This document shows, piece by piece, positions 32,516 to 44,512 of a stretch of 64,000 nt of DNA. Where the stretch lies: positions 124,001-188,000 of the forward strand of contig MBPM02000092.1 in assembly GCA_001695595.3 (NCBI GenBank), read 5' to 3'. The stretch's first letter is position 1. Each line of letters begins with the position of its first letter. The position numbers and the translations under genes were made by a program. This stretch comes from Plasmopara viticola (Eukaryota > Oomycota > Peronosporomycetes > Peronosporales > Peronosporaceae). The notes under the pieces were generated by a model. It had not been told where the DNA came from. It did no database searches and was given only the letters and a program-made list of their open reading frames with translations.

Positions 32516-35500
32516 AGAAGATTAATTGTCAATCTTTGACTTTCATACAACAAGTCGGTTTGGTCATGGAGCTGAGTAACCAGGCAGTAATGAAGATTTT
32601 TGTTCGATTAAATCACCAGGACAGCTCCGAAGATTGTTGCTTTAGCTTCCGAATGTGATTCTGCACAACCACCAGCCTCTGTGCTGATGGCTTTACCTAT
32701 TACAGATGCTCCGCTTGTAAAGGCTGCTTTTGTTTCGTGAGATGCGAGCCTTACATGTATGTAGCCAAAAATTCGCCCAGACACGCCTATCGCTTTACCC
32801 CGCCCGGTGATCCGCCGACACTTTAATCTTTGTGCGGCAATTACAACGAGGAAGTTGCGAGCACTTCAGCGAACGCTTGCCTGGTCTTTGCTTTCTAGGA
32901 TTGCAACGATGCCTCGGATAAATGGTATCGTACCTCTTCACATCAAGGTACATTCCAAAAAATGTTAGACATTTAGTGAAAACCTCCAGCCATTCAAACG
33001 TCCTCGCCGAAAAAGGAACGAATTTTTACGGCAAAACTTGACCTAAAATGACCTTGCTGATAAAATCACCGAAGTTAAGGTCCAGGAGAAAGAGGATGAG
33101 GTCAAAGATGTCAACTTTAGGTGCATTGCCTGAGCTCCGAAGTCCCTAAGTGGACTAAGCGACTACCATTCCACCGGTTACAGGCGCAAGTTGCCGCCTA
33201 GCAAGACATCTACTATCACTCCGTAGAGCGAATCTGACGATGAAGCGAAGGATCTTATCGTTTCATGCCGGTCAACGCAAGCAATAACATACAGCAGTAT
33301 GCGCATATGCTTTTCTGTGACAAAGGCTCTTCAAAGGTCATTCCTCGCGTACCATCAGTGAATAACATTATCTTTAATTGGAGCCATCGTCCCAGCGTGT
33401 GCTTTTGATCCATTTTGAAAGCTTGGGAAGCACACAAATAGTCTTGAATCTTTAAACATATTAAAACGCACACATCCCAAAGTTTGGCAACCTTGAGCGA
33501 GGTAAATAATATGCGCGAGCATAAAGTATAGTATGCTTACCTGGTGGGTTAAAGATTGTCCACTTCGAGAATCAAAGATGAAAGAAATTCAAGATGTTGC
33601 AGCTTTGGTATAATTCTAAGCTAGACGGTGGTAGCGCAAGTCCAAGCGTGAAAAAAGAGCCTAACCTTTGCGTGGACGAACACCGCAATGTACTCTCGTA
33701 GCGCCCGTTAATCCGACACCTAGATCACAACGACCTTTGTGTAGTCGCTCCGGGCCGGTCACTACGGCTTTTTCGATATCTGCGGAAAGGGATAACCAGA
33801 TCAATTTGCACGACTACCTTAGCATCCACTAGGATACCTCTGCTTCACATTGCACTCCACACAAAAGTGACGCTGACTAAGCGGTCGCGGAGCAAAACAT
33901 TTGTGTTATCAATACTTCTTCGTGAGAAGCAAAAGCTTTTGACCAACCAAATGCATGCTCTTGATATTCATCATAAGAACTTTTTTGGTGAATAGGCCGC
34001 GGCTTCTTCGCTACTTACAAACGCTTGTGGTTTTTTAAGAGGAGACACATTTCAATTATGTGGCGTACGAGCTTCACAGCTGGATCGACCGCCGCATGTC
34101 TCAGCGTGAAGTGTCCTAACTTTATAAGGAAGTCGCTTTAATTTGTAGTGAGCTCCATGTTTAGCTGGCCGCTTCATAAAAAAGCCTTGTGCCTTCGCCT
34201 TAAGGCCAATGTGATGGTAGCAATAAGCTCCATCGGTCGTCGCATAGCCATCCAAACTCAATTCATCAGCAAGGTAGAGCACAGGGACAACGCTTCGAAG
34301 AGGTGCAAAAGGCACTCCTTCTTAAGACTCATTTAAGGCTTAGATCTAGGTATTTTTCGTCAGAAATGTTGGATGCGCCTACGTCGTCTCGGGAAGTCGG
34401 TAGTGAACGTCTATTCCGGACTGTGAAAAAATCCAATCGAGCAATTTGAAAATGCCGAAAGAATTTTTATCCATGATTTCTTAGAATCCAGCCAACTTTA
34501 TCACCGGTGATAACAAAACTTTGATTTTCTCTCTTATCCTTACTCGTAATTCGTCTTAAGTGGGTGCAGCCGTTCCCTTCCCCTGCTGCTTATATTCAGC
34601 TAATTTAATTCTTTTGCTTACCCAAGCTACTATTTTTGCAAAAAATTCTTACTTTATTAGAGGCCCGAGCGAAAAAGATGTTTCGAGTTTCTCCTTTACC
34701 TATACCACAATTTATTCTAGCAGAACTCTAGGGATTCATAGCCCAATTACATTGGACGGTGTAAATCTGAAATTGAGAAGTGCATCACTGAAGGAAAGCT
34801 CAGCCATATGTACCTTATTGCTCACATATGTGGCACCTTAGCTAACATACTACGCAGGGTGTTTTCTTGCACGTTACGGACGCTTATCGATAGAAAACCT
34901 GACTGTGGATGTTTATCTATAGATATTAGCAAGCAAGTTGTTTATAGTTGAAGCAGCGGTAAGAATCAGGTTCTTGTACAACACCAGTGTTTCTGGAAGC
35001 CACGGTACATCAAATATATACTTACACTTCACTTTCAATCTATACTGACTTGAAATGATGTTTGATGCACTTTCTTGCTCAGGATGTATGGATAAGAATT
35101 TGTTTTTGACAGGCCAAAACGGTCTCAAGACTTAAGGTCCGCAAGTACTGGAAGGCTCTCTAAAGAGGCCAACGTGGAAGTTCCGAGCTCAACCCTATGG
35201 CCGATCTCATTTTTTTAACAGGAGTAACTGATATGGTGTGGAGATCGAAATAACATACTTTTTTGGAATCAGACGACCACTAGTCAAAAAATCGTATGCC
35301 TCTAAAGTTGTATGTACTTCAGGAATCGATACGGCAACACAAATCAGACCAATTTACTCCTAACAGCGACGAAATTGCATTCGGTGTCGAGAAATCAATG
35401 GCTCGGCTTTTGCATTATTACCCGTAAAAATTCGTAGGTATCGACTGCTGAGGTTGTAGGTCAAGCAAAGCTTTCGACCCTGCCGATATAAAAATTTTCA

Positions 35501-35911
35501 ACCTGCTAGGCTTGTATACAACACATAATTTATACTTGCGAACATTGACATTCAATTTGTCATTATTTGGGGTCAGTGCGTCTTAGATACCACATTTCTT
35601 TGACACTCTTGGTCTGAATCGACCACAATGAGCGTGGATCCTAAAGAAAAACTTGAAATTAAGTTTTGTTTGGCAGCTCGAAGTTTTCCAGACTAGATCG
35701 AGCTGACTCGCTCATGACTGCCCTAATCGAATTAAGTGTCGCATAGCTGAGAAGAAAGTTAAAAGGTCACGAAATGCAGTAAACGGCTTCACCTAATCCG
35801 AATAGCTAAAACATGAACCTGCTCACGGCTTTTCTCGCGCTACCAAACGAATCCTGGTGCTAGTTCTTAATGTCCCTCTTTGATCGTCTAAAAACGTCGT
35901 TGTGAAATCAC

Positions 35912-36003
35912 CTGCATAGCTAGCACTGTACGTATACTAATAGTTGGCTGTACATATCTGCATAGCTAGCACTGTACGTATACTAACAGTTGGCTGCACA
36001 TAT
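35912..36003. repeat. Two-copy 46-bp tandem repeat
   Basis: Units 35912-35957 and 35958-36003 begin ctgcatagctagcactgtac and differ at two positions. It lies in non-coding sequence about 80 bp before the fold-back element at 36085. Confidence 0.85.
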
Positions 36004-36084
36004 CCACTTCCTAAAATCGCATTCGAAAATATGACGTGATCCAAACCGGCACGCCTCTTTTCGCCTCGGTGCCATCTTCCCTAG

Positions 36085-36206
36085 ATGACAGTTCATTAGA
36101 CAACAAGCTTTTAGCCGAGCAAGCTCATAAAAACCCTAGTACGAGTGGAGCAGTAATATTGGTATGAGTTCGCTCGGCTAAAAGCTTGTTGTCTAATAAA
36201 CTGCAT
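36085..36206. mobile_element. Fold-back/MITE-like element with about 45-bp arms
   Basis: The left arm (36085-36129) and right arm (36163-36206) are reverse complements with a perfect 26-bp core (starts attagacaac, ends ttagccgagc) and a few differences outside it. They are separated by a 33-base loop. It has no coding capacity. The structure would fold into a long hairpin. Such units are typical of MITEs or could be a small-RNA precursor. Only one copy is present here. Confidence 0.7.
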
Positions 36207-38107
36207 CTTGTAGCCTATGGTCCATAAAATTATGCTTCCGCGAGCACTGCACCCATGCCGATCACTACAGCCATCAAGACGAGCTCCGTCCATAGCTTAA
36301 TCGCCTCCAGCACTAACGGCAGGAAACTAAATCAGGTCAAAGCCGCTTACCACCATGAGCAAAAACATCTGCGACTCTTGGCAAAACAAATTTCTACCTT
36401 CATGAGCTATCGAACTCAGCATACCTCCACCACTTCACACGATGCTGGGTGAAATTGGCCACGGAGTAGCGCAAGAATGCATCTAACGTGGTAGTGAAGA
36501 TTGCGCCCTTGATTGGGAAGAATGAAGGATATGGTTTCCTGCACCACATAATGTATTGCATTCGCTTTTAATCAGGTTGACGCATAGCGAATGCAGCTCA
36601 AGAGCATCTTGAACCAAACAACGACAATTTTGACTGTCGTTGCCAAGACTTGCAAATGGTGTCTAGGCCCAAATCATGTCAAACCAGTTCTCAGTCTCTA
36701 GCGTGTAATTGCATCCTTTCGCAAGCATGTCGCTCGACTCTTGCCACTAAGTTTCGGGCTCGACCTGCCAAGGTCTTGACGGGTAGCACTAGTCATGTGG
36801 TCTTTGCATACTGGCTCGTATGTCGGCTGTGGAATGCGCCGCCGAAGTCTGTCACGCAGTGCGTACGCAAAGGCATTTAAAAAGCATTTTGATTCCTGTT
36901 AAGTTTTTATTGGACAATGCCGTCTATGGCATTGTTTTTTTTTAATCAGATAATCTCCACAGAGATGCCATCGCACCCAATCCTTAAATCCGCGCCGGAG
37001 CGGTCTTTAAATCAGTTCTCTCTTCTAGTTGTGACGACTTGACGTTTGATAAAGAAATTAAATGGTCGATTATGAAAAAACACCAATGTTACGAGAACTA
37101 GTGCGGCAAATAAGTGTATTTGTTTGCTGTACTTACATAAGAAATAAGTAATGTAAAAAAATCAATACTATTGCAAACATGTCGTACCAGTTGAGCACAA
37201 GTGAGCGCTTCTTTTGCATTTTGCGGGGTCTTTTAGTATAGCGGGTGCACTAGCTGATTAAATGCATGTGCATGCTTGAAATGGTCTCGACTTAAGTTTA
37301 ATTTGAAGCCTAGACGCTACTGCTTTCATGGAGTCGCCATAATGAGTTTTTAACTGCAAAGGACAAAAGTTAATTGTGGATTTTGGTCGAAATTGCCAGG
37401 TTTGTCTCCTCATATCCCAGCAATGTATGTGCGATGTAAATGTTAGGTTTGCCGGGAACGGCAATCACACCATACAAATTGCATTGCTTCAAAAAAAACA
37501 TATGCCTTAGTACTATTTTAAGACCAAAAAATAAGTTGCAGGTGTCCCATAAACATTGGAAGTCAGGAGACCTTATATGTTGAAAACGATCTGGATGTGT
37601 AAGAAGCCAGATGGAACATAGGAGAATTATAGCCTTTTGGGTGGTAGCAGGACACGGCTGAGAGCCACTAATTAGGCTGTTGCGAGACAACAATTCGAGA
37701 AATTTCTTAGTTTAACATCAATTCCTATATTTGGTGTTGGCAGCTAAATCTTTTTCTTGCCGACTTCGCCCTGCTCGCCGCCCGAACCTCGGTCGACCAT
37801 CGGCCTTCAAAAAACCTTTCTACGCGACTGTGTTTTAGTATGAGGTGGAGCACATGGTGTGCCCATGACCGCGCTAGCGCTTTTGAAGGCTTTCACATGC
37901 TAGTAATTCATAAACATGAGGGGAGGATTGTAAACGAGAAGTGGGTTGAAAAGTTCAGCATGAGGCTAGTGGTGTCACGGGCACCGCGCCAAGTTGCTCA
38001 GTGAAAACATAAATTTCTTAGTAAAAATGCAATCTACGCGTTAAATTGAGATAGGAACTTGTGACGTTAATATTCTTTAGCTCAATTGACGCCACACAGT
38101 AAAACCC

Positions 38108-38434
38108 TTTTCGGAAAAGGTTGGGGTGACGCCCTCCTTCCAAGCGCGGGAACTAAATGCTCGCGCGCTTCGGGCAGGTGCTCTCGGGCATCTGCAGGTC
38201 TCTAACGAGTCTCACCCTCGACGCGACGGTCTCCAGCACCAGGGCGCCACCTGGGCACTTACCAAGTCAGAAGTACACAAAATAATGGAAGACCCTCACG
38301 GCCTCGGTGCTGGCTGCACTGCCCGCCGAACGAGACTCGACGTATGCGGACACCACTCTATGCCGTGGACTAGCCATAGAGCCTAGCACGTGCATAACTT
38401 GGCAACGCGATAACGTAATACAATACAATACAAT
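38108..38434 (+). repeat. Dispersed repeat, copy B, with AATAC tail
   Basis: Common sequence with copy A starts at 38123 (ggggtgacgccc) and ends in four AATAC units at 38434. The copy is flanked by a direct repeat acagtaaaaccc at 38096-38107 and 38435-38446, a target-site duplication of 10-12 bp, so the whole inserted unit is about 38108-38434. The short segment before 38123 is absent from copy A, suggesting copy A is 5'-truncated, as expected for retroposons. An 86-codon frame (38126-38386) is intact in both copies. A young copia element lies just 30 bp downstream. Confidence 0.8.
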
Positions 38435-38476
38435 ACAGTAAAACCCAAAATTAGGTTGTAGAATTGCCGGCAAATT

Positions 38477-38621
38477 TGTTGGAGAATCGACGCCTCGACC
38501 AGCAACTACATATCGGTAAGTACCGGTATCTGCAATCAGTTGGTGACTACTTAAAATTAGCACTTATAAATATATTCACTTTTGCAATTTGCCAACTAGT
38601 GCCCAAGTAACATCTTCAATT
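38477..38621 (+). repeat. Copia 5' LTR
   Basis: 145 bp, starts tgttggagaatcg and ends acatcttcaatt. The end is set by loss of identity between the two LTRs and by the 5-bp target duplication. It therefore does not end in the usual CA. A CA lies three bases earlier. Confidence 0.88.
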
Positions 38622-38633
38622 GGTTATGAGCCC
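38622..38633 (+). other. Copia primer binding site, half-tRNA(iMet) type
   Basis: ggttatgagccc directly follows the 5' LTR. It is the complement of the anticodon stem-loop of eukaryotic initiator tRNA-Met (gggctcataacc, anticodon CAT), not of a tRNA 3' end. Drosophila copia and yeast Ty5 prime in this way from a cleaved half tRNA. The ATG in the site (38626) is in frame with gag. Confidence 0.8.
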
Positions 38634-40794
38634 AAGCCCCGCCGACTCTGCCTTCCCACCCCCTGACTCTGCCTTCGCCACCATGGACGCGTCTACGCCA
38701 AGCCGGATTAACAAGTTCGACGGCACCAACTTCCACAACTGGAAATTCAAGATGCAGATGGTGTTGGAGGAGAAAGATCTGTGGGACGTGGCAAGTGGCG
38801 AGATTAAGTTGGAGCAGTGCGTCACTTCGCTGGACCAAGGAACCTATAAGAGGAAGTCACGCAAGGCGCTTGCGATCATCTGTCTCGCGATGGAAGATTC
38901 GCAGCTGCCACTGGTTCGTTCTGCGACTGGCGCGCATGATGCATGGTCAAGACTCGAAGGACATTTCGAGAAGAAGAGCCTCGCCAATCGACTCTTCCTT
39001 CGTCGACGTTTCCTGACAGCAACAATGGATGAAGGTGATGATGTGCTTCAGCACATTAACAAGTTGAAGACACTAGCGGAGCAGCTTGATGCGATCGGGG
39101 CTCCGGTTAGCGAGGACGACTTGGTTATCACGCTTCTGAGCAGTTTGAGTGAATCGTACCAATTTCTCATCACGGCACTGGAGTCACGTGCTGATTCGTT
39201 GACGTGGGATCTCGTGACGTCTCGGGTACTACATGAAGACATGAAGCGCAAGGAACAGGGTGGCGGCATCGATGGAGCCGCGCACAACCAAGGGCAAGCG
39301 TTCATGGCTAATGATAACAACAAGCGCAAAGGACGTCTTGTGCAGGCGAAGACAAGTGGATCTTGCCATTACTGTGGGGAACAAGGTCATTGGATTGCCA
39401 AGTGTTCCGCGCGAATTCGTGATAATGCGGAGCGGCAAAGGCCACAGCGTGCGAATGTCGCACAAGTTGAAGATGTTTCTAGCGACTTTCTATTTTCGGT
39501 GGGTGGTGACACAAGTGCTACCAAGTCAAGCAGTGTTTGGCTGGTAGACTCGGGTGCAACTCAGCATATGACGCACTCGAAAGAGTACATGATCAACTAC
39601 AAGGTCATGTCTCCGGTGGACGTACACCTCGCTGATGACGGTATTGTTCAAGCGGTTGGAACGGGTGACATAGTTATGTCAATGCAAACACCACGTGGAA
39701 TCAAGAAAGGTGTACTTACACGTGTGTGGCACATTCCGAAACTACTGCGAAATTTGTTTTCAGTGGGCCGTTTTACGAAGGATGTCGGACCAGTTACCTT
39801 TGAGCGAGATGGTTGCTTTGCAAATGCAAAAGGTTTGCGATGGCAGCTTGGTGCTCGCGAAGGAAAGGGTTTGTTCAAGCTCTGCATGACACCAATTCCA
39901 GCTGAGGCGGCAAATGTGACAACTTCGATGGGATGCCATGGGGACACCAATTCGTACCTCTGGCACCTTCGACTTGGTCACATTGGCTTAAGTGGATTGG
40001 ATGCCATTGTTAAGAAAAACTATGGAACTGGTATTGACATTGCGTCTGTTAAGCAGTGGGAGGCGTGTGACGGATGTTCGCTTGGCAAACAAACGCGTAC
40101 AAGCTACATCAAGTCATCACCTAACCGTGCGAAACAAGTGCTGGAGGTCATCCACAGTGATGTTTGTGGCCCTATGCGGACGCCTACTTTTAGTGGAAAG
40201 CGATATTTCGTCACATTTATTGATGACAAATCACACTTTTGCACGGTATACTTGCTGCGCAACAAATCCGAAGTTTTTACCAAGTTTGCTGAATATGTCG
40301 CGCTTGCTGAAACGCAAACCGGATATCGAGTAAAGTCGCTTCGCAGTGACAATGGTGGAGAATATACATCGCACAGAATGGCCAAGTTTTGCAGTGACCG
40401 GGGAATCGCTCAAAAGTTCACCCCGCCGTACACACCACAGCTGAATGGAGTGGCTGAGCGCATGAACCGAACGTTGGTTGAGTGCGCGAGGTGCATGATG
40501 GAACACGCTGGATTACCAAAAATTTACTGGGGCGAAGCAGTTATGACCGCTGCATTCCTACGAAATCGTTGTCCTACACGCGCTGTTTCTCACGACAAGT
40601 CACCTCACCAAATTTGGACCGGTAAAAAGCCATTGCTGGCAAACCTTAAGGTGTTTGGTTGCCACGCATTTGTCACGGTTCCCAAAGAAAAGCGCACCAA
40701 ACTTGATGCAAGGTCGGTACGCTGCCGCTTTATCGGTTATTCCGAGCATGAAAAGGCGTATCGTTTTGAGGAACTACAAACCGTCGTGTGCTAG
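38626..40794 (+). CDS. Copia Gag-protease-integrase polyprotein part
   Basis: Frame from ATG 38626 (inside the primer site). A second in-frame ATG at 38683 has a better context (gccaccatgg), so the true start is open. Gag with the [10 protein letters not shown] motif (about 30-40) is followed by a CCHC zinc knuckle ([14 protein letters not shown] from residue 247), an aspartic protease ([11 protein letters not shown], Asp308), a GAG-pre-integrase His/Cys motif ([10 protein letters not shown]) and an integrase core with Asp512, Asp575 and Glu611 (D-x35-E). All catalytic residues are present. The frame ends at 40794 shortly after the integrase C-terminal region because of a 1-base shift near 40783. 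The reverse transcriptase continues in another frame at once. Confidence 0.93.
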   Translation: MSPSPADSAFPPPDSAFATMDASTPSRINKFDGTNFHNWKFKMQMVLEEKDLWDVASGEIKLEQCVTSLDQGTYKRKSRKALAIICLAMEDSQLPLVRSATGAHDAWSRLEGHFEKKSLANRLFLRRRFLTATMDEGDDVLQHINKLKTLAEQLDAIGAPVSEDDLVITLLSSLSESYQFLITALESRADSLTWDLVTSRVLHEDMKRKEQGGGIDGAAHNQGQAFMANDNNKRKGRLVQAKTSGSCHYCGEQGHWIAKCSARIRDNAERQRPQRANVAQVEDVSSDFLFSVGGDTSATKSSSVWLVDSGATQHMTHSKEYMINYKVMSPVDVHLADDGIVQAVGTGDIVMSMQTPRGIKKGVLTRVWHIPKLLRNLFSVGRFTKDVGPVTFERDGCFANAKGLRWQLGAREGKGLFKLCMTPIPAEAANVTTSMGCHGDTNSYLWHLRLGHIGLSGLDAIVKKNYGTGIDIASVKQWEACDGCSLGKQTRTSYIKSSPNRAKQVLEVIHSDVCGPMRTPTFSGKRYFVTFIDDKSHFCTVYLLRNKSEVFTKFAEYVALAETQTGYRVKSLRSDNGGEYTSHRMAKFCSDRGIAQKFTPPYTPQLNGVAERMNRTLVECARCMMEHAGLPKIYWGEAVMTAAFLRNRCPTRAVSHDKSPHQIWTGKKPLLANLKVFGCHAFVTVPKEKRTKLDARSVRCRFIGYSEHEKAYRFEELQTVVC

Positions 40795-42740
40795 TCAGTC
40801 GCGATGCCAGGTTTATGGAAATGGTCTTTGATACTGTGAAGCGTGATCACTGCAATGAAGAGGTTGTCATCGAAGATGTCGAAGAAACTGATGAAGAATC
40901 ACAAGAAGAAGAGGCAACTTCTTCCGATGTTGACATTGAGGTGGGCAGGAAACGTCACCAACGAAATGAATCGCTCGAGAAAGCAACAGAAATTCCAAGA
41001 ATTAAGCGGCATACAATCTTCAGCAAAGGTCGTGGACTTAAAGAGATGTCGGCAGCAGCACAAGACTGCTTCAATGTTGAGGCGGCCTACGTCATGGATT
41101 CAGTGGGAGAAATGCCGACTTCATTCAAGTCGGCTATGGAATCTAGTGACGCTGTAAAGTGGAAGGAAGCCTGTGACTCAGAGGTTAAGTCCCTGCATAA
41201 AAATCAAACTTGGGAGATTGTGCCATTGCCAAAAGGACGCAAGGCGATTGGATGCAGATGGGTTTTTCGCGTGAAAGAGAATCAAGACGGGGAAGTTGAA
41301 AGGTTTAAGGCTCGTCTTGTTGCTAAAGGCTTCTCACAGAAGTACGGCATTGACTATGATGAAACGTTTGCACCGGTGGCGAAGCTCACATCAATTCGGA
41401 TCCTGTTTAGTCTTGCTGCCAAATACAGCCTTACACTGCATCAAATGGACGTCAAGACAGCGTTCCTTAACGGACCGTTGGATGAAGACATATACATGGA
41501 GCAACCGGACGGCTTTGTGAATCAAGAGCACCCGAATTTTGTTTGCAAGCTCAAGCGGTCACTATACGGCCTGAAACAGTCACCTCGCATGTGGAACAAG
41601 ACCATCGACGAGTTCATGCTTAAGCTTGGGTTCAAGAAGTGTGAGTCAGACCACTGCATTTACTTGATGCGAAACGACCAAGCCATGATCTTTGTGGCTC
41701 TTTACGTTGATGATTTAGTGCTCGCAAGCAGCAGTGTCAAGATTCTACAAGATACCAAGCAAGCATTAAGTAATCGATTCGAGATGACTGATATGGGCCA
41801 GCTCAAGTTTTTCCTCGGAATTGAAATTGAGCAAGACAAGACAAGTGGAGTTATTTCGATGCGACAGAATAAGTTTGCAAGTGACATTTTGCACAATTTT
41901 AAGATGGATGCCAGTAACCCGGTCAAGACACCTCAAGATCCGGGCCTCAAACTGACAAAGAATATGTGTGAAGACGGTTGTAAACACGACGTGACCATGG
42001 CTGGAGTCCCCTATCGAAATGCAGTAGGGTGCGTCATGTATCTCATGGTATGTACTCGACCAGACCTCGCGGCAGCAGTGGGAGTACTCAGCCAATTTGC
42101 GGCAGATCCATGTCCTACTCATTGGCAAGCACTCAAGCGGGTCTTCAGGTACATTCAAGGGACAAGGACACATGGTATTGAATTCCAACCGGGCTGCGAT
42201 GATGGACTTCGAGGTTTCACGGATGCAGATTGGGCTGGAGATATTGCAACAAGAAGAAGCACGAGCGGCTATGCGTTTATGATGAACGGCGGATGCATCA
42301 GCTGGAGAAGCAAGAAGCAACGTACGGTGGCGCTGTCATCTACTGAAGCTGAATACATGGCGTTGTCGGAGGCAACACAAGAGGCTATATGGCTAAAGGC
42401 TTTCTTGTGCGAATTGGGTGAGTTGACAACTGATGAAGCGGTTACAGTTTACGAGGACAATCAGGGCTCCATTGCATTGGCCAAGAACCCGGAATTTCAC
42501 AAGCGCACCAAGCACATCGACATTCGTTATCATTTTGTTCGTGAAAAGGTAGAAGATGGCCAAGTGGTGTTGCAGTATTGCTCAACAAACGACATGATGG
42601 CCGACATGATGACCAAGCCAATCAGCGCTGTGCAGTTTCAAAATCTCCGGAACAAGTTGGGCATCAAGTCGCCAAGTGCTGACGAGGCGAGTGGGAGTGT
42701 TGGAGAATCGACGCCTCGACCAGCAACTACATATCGGTAA
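40788..42740 (+). CDS. Copia reverse transcriptase-RNase H part
   Basis: Open frame with no own ATG at its start. It is the continuation of the upstream polyprotein after a one-base frame change. Reverse transcriptase (RVT_2 type) motifs: [43 protein letters not shown] and the active site YVDD at 41703-41714. RNase H motifs: [27 protein letters not shown] and the [12 protein letters not shown] ending. The last 14 codons and stop lie inside the 3' LTR. All key catalytic residues are present, so the part looks functional apart from access to translation. Confidence 0.93.
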   Translation: MLVSRDARFMEMVFDTVKRDHCNEEVVIEDVEETDEESQEEEATSSDVDIEVGRKRHQRNESLEKATEIPRIKRHTIFSKGRGLKEMSAAAQDCFNVEAAYVMDSVGEMPTSFKSAMESSDAVKWKEACDSEVKSLHKNQTWEIVPLPKGRKAIGCRWVFRVKENQDGEVERFKARLVAKGFSQKYGIDYDETFAPVAKLTSIRILFSLAAKYSLTLHQMDVKTAFLNGPLDEDIYMEQPDGFVNQEHPNFVCKLKRSLYGLKQSPRMWNKTIDEFMLKLGFKKCESDHCIYLMRNDQAMIFVALYVDDLVLASSSVKILQDTKQALSNRFEMTDMGQLKFFLGIEIEQDKTSGVISMRQNKFASDILHNFKMDASNPVKTPQDPGLKLTKNMCEDGCKHDVTMAGVPYRNAVGCVMYLMVCTRPDLAAAVGVLSQFAADPCPTHWQALKRVFRYIQGTRTHGIEFQPGCDDGLRGFTDADWAGDIATRRSTSGYAFMMNGGCISWRSKKQRTVALSSTEAEYMALSEATQEAIWLKAFLCELGELTTDEAVTVYEDNQGSIALAKNPEFHKRTKHIDIRYHFVREKVEDGQVVLQYCSTNDMMADMMTKPISAVQFQNLRNKLGIKSPSADEASGSVGESTPRPATTYR

Positions 42741-42842
42741 GTACCGGTATCTGCAATCAGTTGGTGACTACTTAAAATTAGCACTTATAAATATATTCAC
42801 TTTTGCAATTTGCCAACTAGTGCCCAAGTAACATCTTCAATT
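42698..42842 (+). repeat. Copia 3' LTR
   Basis: 145 bp, no difference seen from the 5' LTR. It contains the last codons and stop (42740) of the pol frame and is followed by the target duplication aaatt (42843-42847). Confidence 0.9.
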
Positions 42843-42847
42843 AAATT

Positions 42848-43164
42848 GACCGAATAGGATAGATTTAATAGCACTCATGCGTGTTTTGACAAAATTTCTA
42901 TAGGTCTCGATCACTTCACATTATTTGTATTTTATTGTACTGCTTTGGGTATCTACCGCCCGCAATTGAGGTTTGGACTGCGCACGATAGCGTTTTTTCA
43001 ACCAGTGATAAGCTGGACGACGCAACGTAGATGGCTATTTCCTGAGTATTCTTTCTTAGACTAGGAACAACTCTTTAGATGACTCAAAGACCAACGAGAA
43101 ATTGCAAATTTAATCTATTATCGTATCAGCGCAATTTTTTATTCTACGACAAATTGGCCCCAGT
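42848..43164. other. Short intergenic stretch
   Basis: Between the copia element and the end of the CXC gene. No feature seen. Confidence 0.5.
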
Positions 43165-44512
43165 TTACAAATTCAAACGTAGCGTCTTGCCCACGTGATT
43201 TTTGCGGGGCTGTTTCGTCACGAAAATGTGTACAGGGTGAAATGGTTTCACCTGAGAAACGCAGGGTTCGGACTTTGTGCTACGTTTGTGGAAATGCTGG
43301 TGTGCAACCTTTGACTCGCTGCGATTGGAGCATTCCATGCAGCGGCAGTGCGACGTGCAGGCGATGCCATTCTGGTAACACTCACAATACTTTTTCAGGC
43401 ATTTGGATTTTTTGCAGCGGCATCCACGCAACACGACCGCGCTTGATTTCTGCAGCAACTAATATAAGGGACACAACAAAGAATAGAAACTGCAGTATGG
43501 TACACTGTACCTGCGGAAGGAGGTGAAGAAAGCCCGATGTGCTTGAGTCTTGAGTCAGTGACGCGAAGGAAAAGGCGCGTGGATCGTTGCTTAAATAGTG
43601 TTGAATGGCCTCGACACGTTCCGTCTGATTTTTGCGCCCATTCTTGCAGTCATCGCAGGTGCACCCGGCGTGGCAATAGCCTCTGGAGCTAAAGCACATA
43701 CAGTACATTTTAAGGCAACCCGTTTTGCACCCGCAACTCGTATACGAGGACACACTAGATGCTTGAATTTGCTGGGCAACACGCATCAATAGTTGTTGTC
43801 TCTTTACTTTTCTTCCCATGTCTTGCTCGAGATGAACTCGCGCTGGAATCTCCAACAAGTCTGTTGCGCTCACTTTTGACAATCTATTGTCATTAGCTTT
43901 CATGCACCTTTCGACCGTGCTTTTAGACTTAGCAGGAGTGCCTTCTGTCTTGTCTTTTTTGCTTTGTGGCAATTGAAATAGATTGGCTGCCTCCAGATCT
44001 GTGACACAAACTGGCAGAGAGGAATTCGAGCCGTAGCGCTTCTCCAGCAAAGCGAGCATCATATCCATCCAGGCCAAATTTTCACTATCTTGTCCCCCAT
44101 ATTGATCCTCGAGGCTCAGACGTGCCTTTGCCTTCTCACCTGCTGCGGCTGCTGGACGTTTACGGCCAGTCATGAGCCTCTCGGTGGTTTCGTTTGGCTT
44201 TTTAGAAGTCTCAGTAGCCAACGCCTGTCCGCGCACTTTTTTGGCGTCTATCCGGTCCGCACAACTCTGCGTTAAAATTTTCTCTACCGAGCGCCTAGCT
44301 GTGGGAAGGGTCAAGCTTGGTCGGTTGCTGTCGATAGAGTGAAGCGCGCGGCGAAGTCTAAATGCGCTTGTGTCAAAACTTCGCACGTCTTCCGTCTCCT
44401 TAGAAACTACTGTAGCGCACACGAGCGCATCGATCGGCTCCTGATTTTCCCCCGTGTGTGACGAGATCCGAACAGATGTCTCTTGACCTCTAGAAACAGA
44501 CTGGCGGTCCAT
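43165..44512 (-). CDS. Tesmin/TSO1/LIN54-like protein with two CXC domains
   Basis: Two exons (44512-43511 and 43449-43165) with a 61-nt GT-AG intron in phase 0, giving 428 residues. The first 250 residues are Ser/Lys-rich and probably disordered. The first CXC domain spans about 260-292 ([14 protein letters not shown] and CTCDDC), the linker has NDPRAF (about 309-314) and the second CXC is at about 343-376 ([15 protein letters not shown] and CRCMEC). Paired CXC modules bind CHR-type DNA elements and, in LIN54/TSO1, belong to MuvB/DREAM complexes controlling cell-cycle and developmental genes in the nucleus. The first CXC has one residue fewer than usual between its second and third Cys. The intron splits the linker before CXC2. 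Retention would truncate the protein to one CXC and a hydrophobic tail. Confidence 0.9.

Larger units (their letters stand above)
31350..38095. other. Gene-poor stretch with inverted-repeat elements
   Basis: Apart from the short repeats listed separately, I recognise no gene. Frames of 60-107 codons (for example 31895-32104 plus, 34052-34315 minus, 34560-34841 plus and 37370-37693 minus) lack known motifs, start on non-ATG codons or have no partners. The sequence looks like old, mutated mobile-element debris. The first 100 bases upstream of 31349 are the DOCK gene 5' region. Confidence 0.45.
38477..42842 (+). mobile_element. Ty1/copia LTR retrotransposon, young
   Basis: A 4366-bp element with two 145-bp LTRs that I read as identical (38477-38621 and 42698-42842) and a 5-bp target duplication aaatt (38472-38476 and 42843-42847). 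Internal order is Gag, zinc knuckle, protease, integrase, reverse transcriptase, RNase H. Integrase before reverse transcriptase defines Ty1/copia. Identical LTRs indicate recent insertion. The only lesion I see is a 1-base frame change near 40783 between integrase and reverse transcriptase. The purine-rich stretch directly before the 3' LTR (gaggcgagtgggag, 42684-42697) is the polypurine tract. Confidence 0.95.

Noticed and set aside
38126..38386. Protein-coding gene of 86 codons (also at 17306-17566)
   Set aside because: The frame lies entirely within a dispersed repeat, has no family match and is flanked by target duplications. It is reported as a repeat with an open question on coding.
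40775..40800. Programmed ribosomal frameshift in copia
   Set aside because: It lies between integrase and reverse transcriptase, not after Gag, and I see no clear slippery site. A simple 1-base deletion is more likely.
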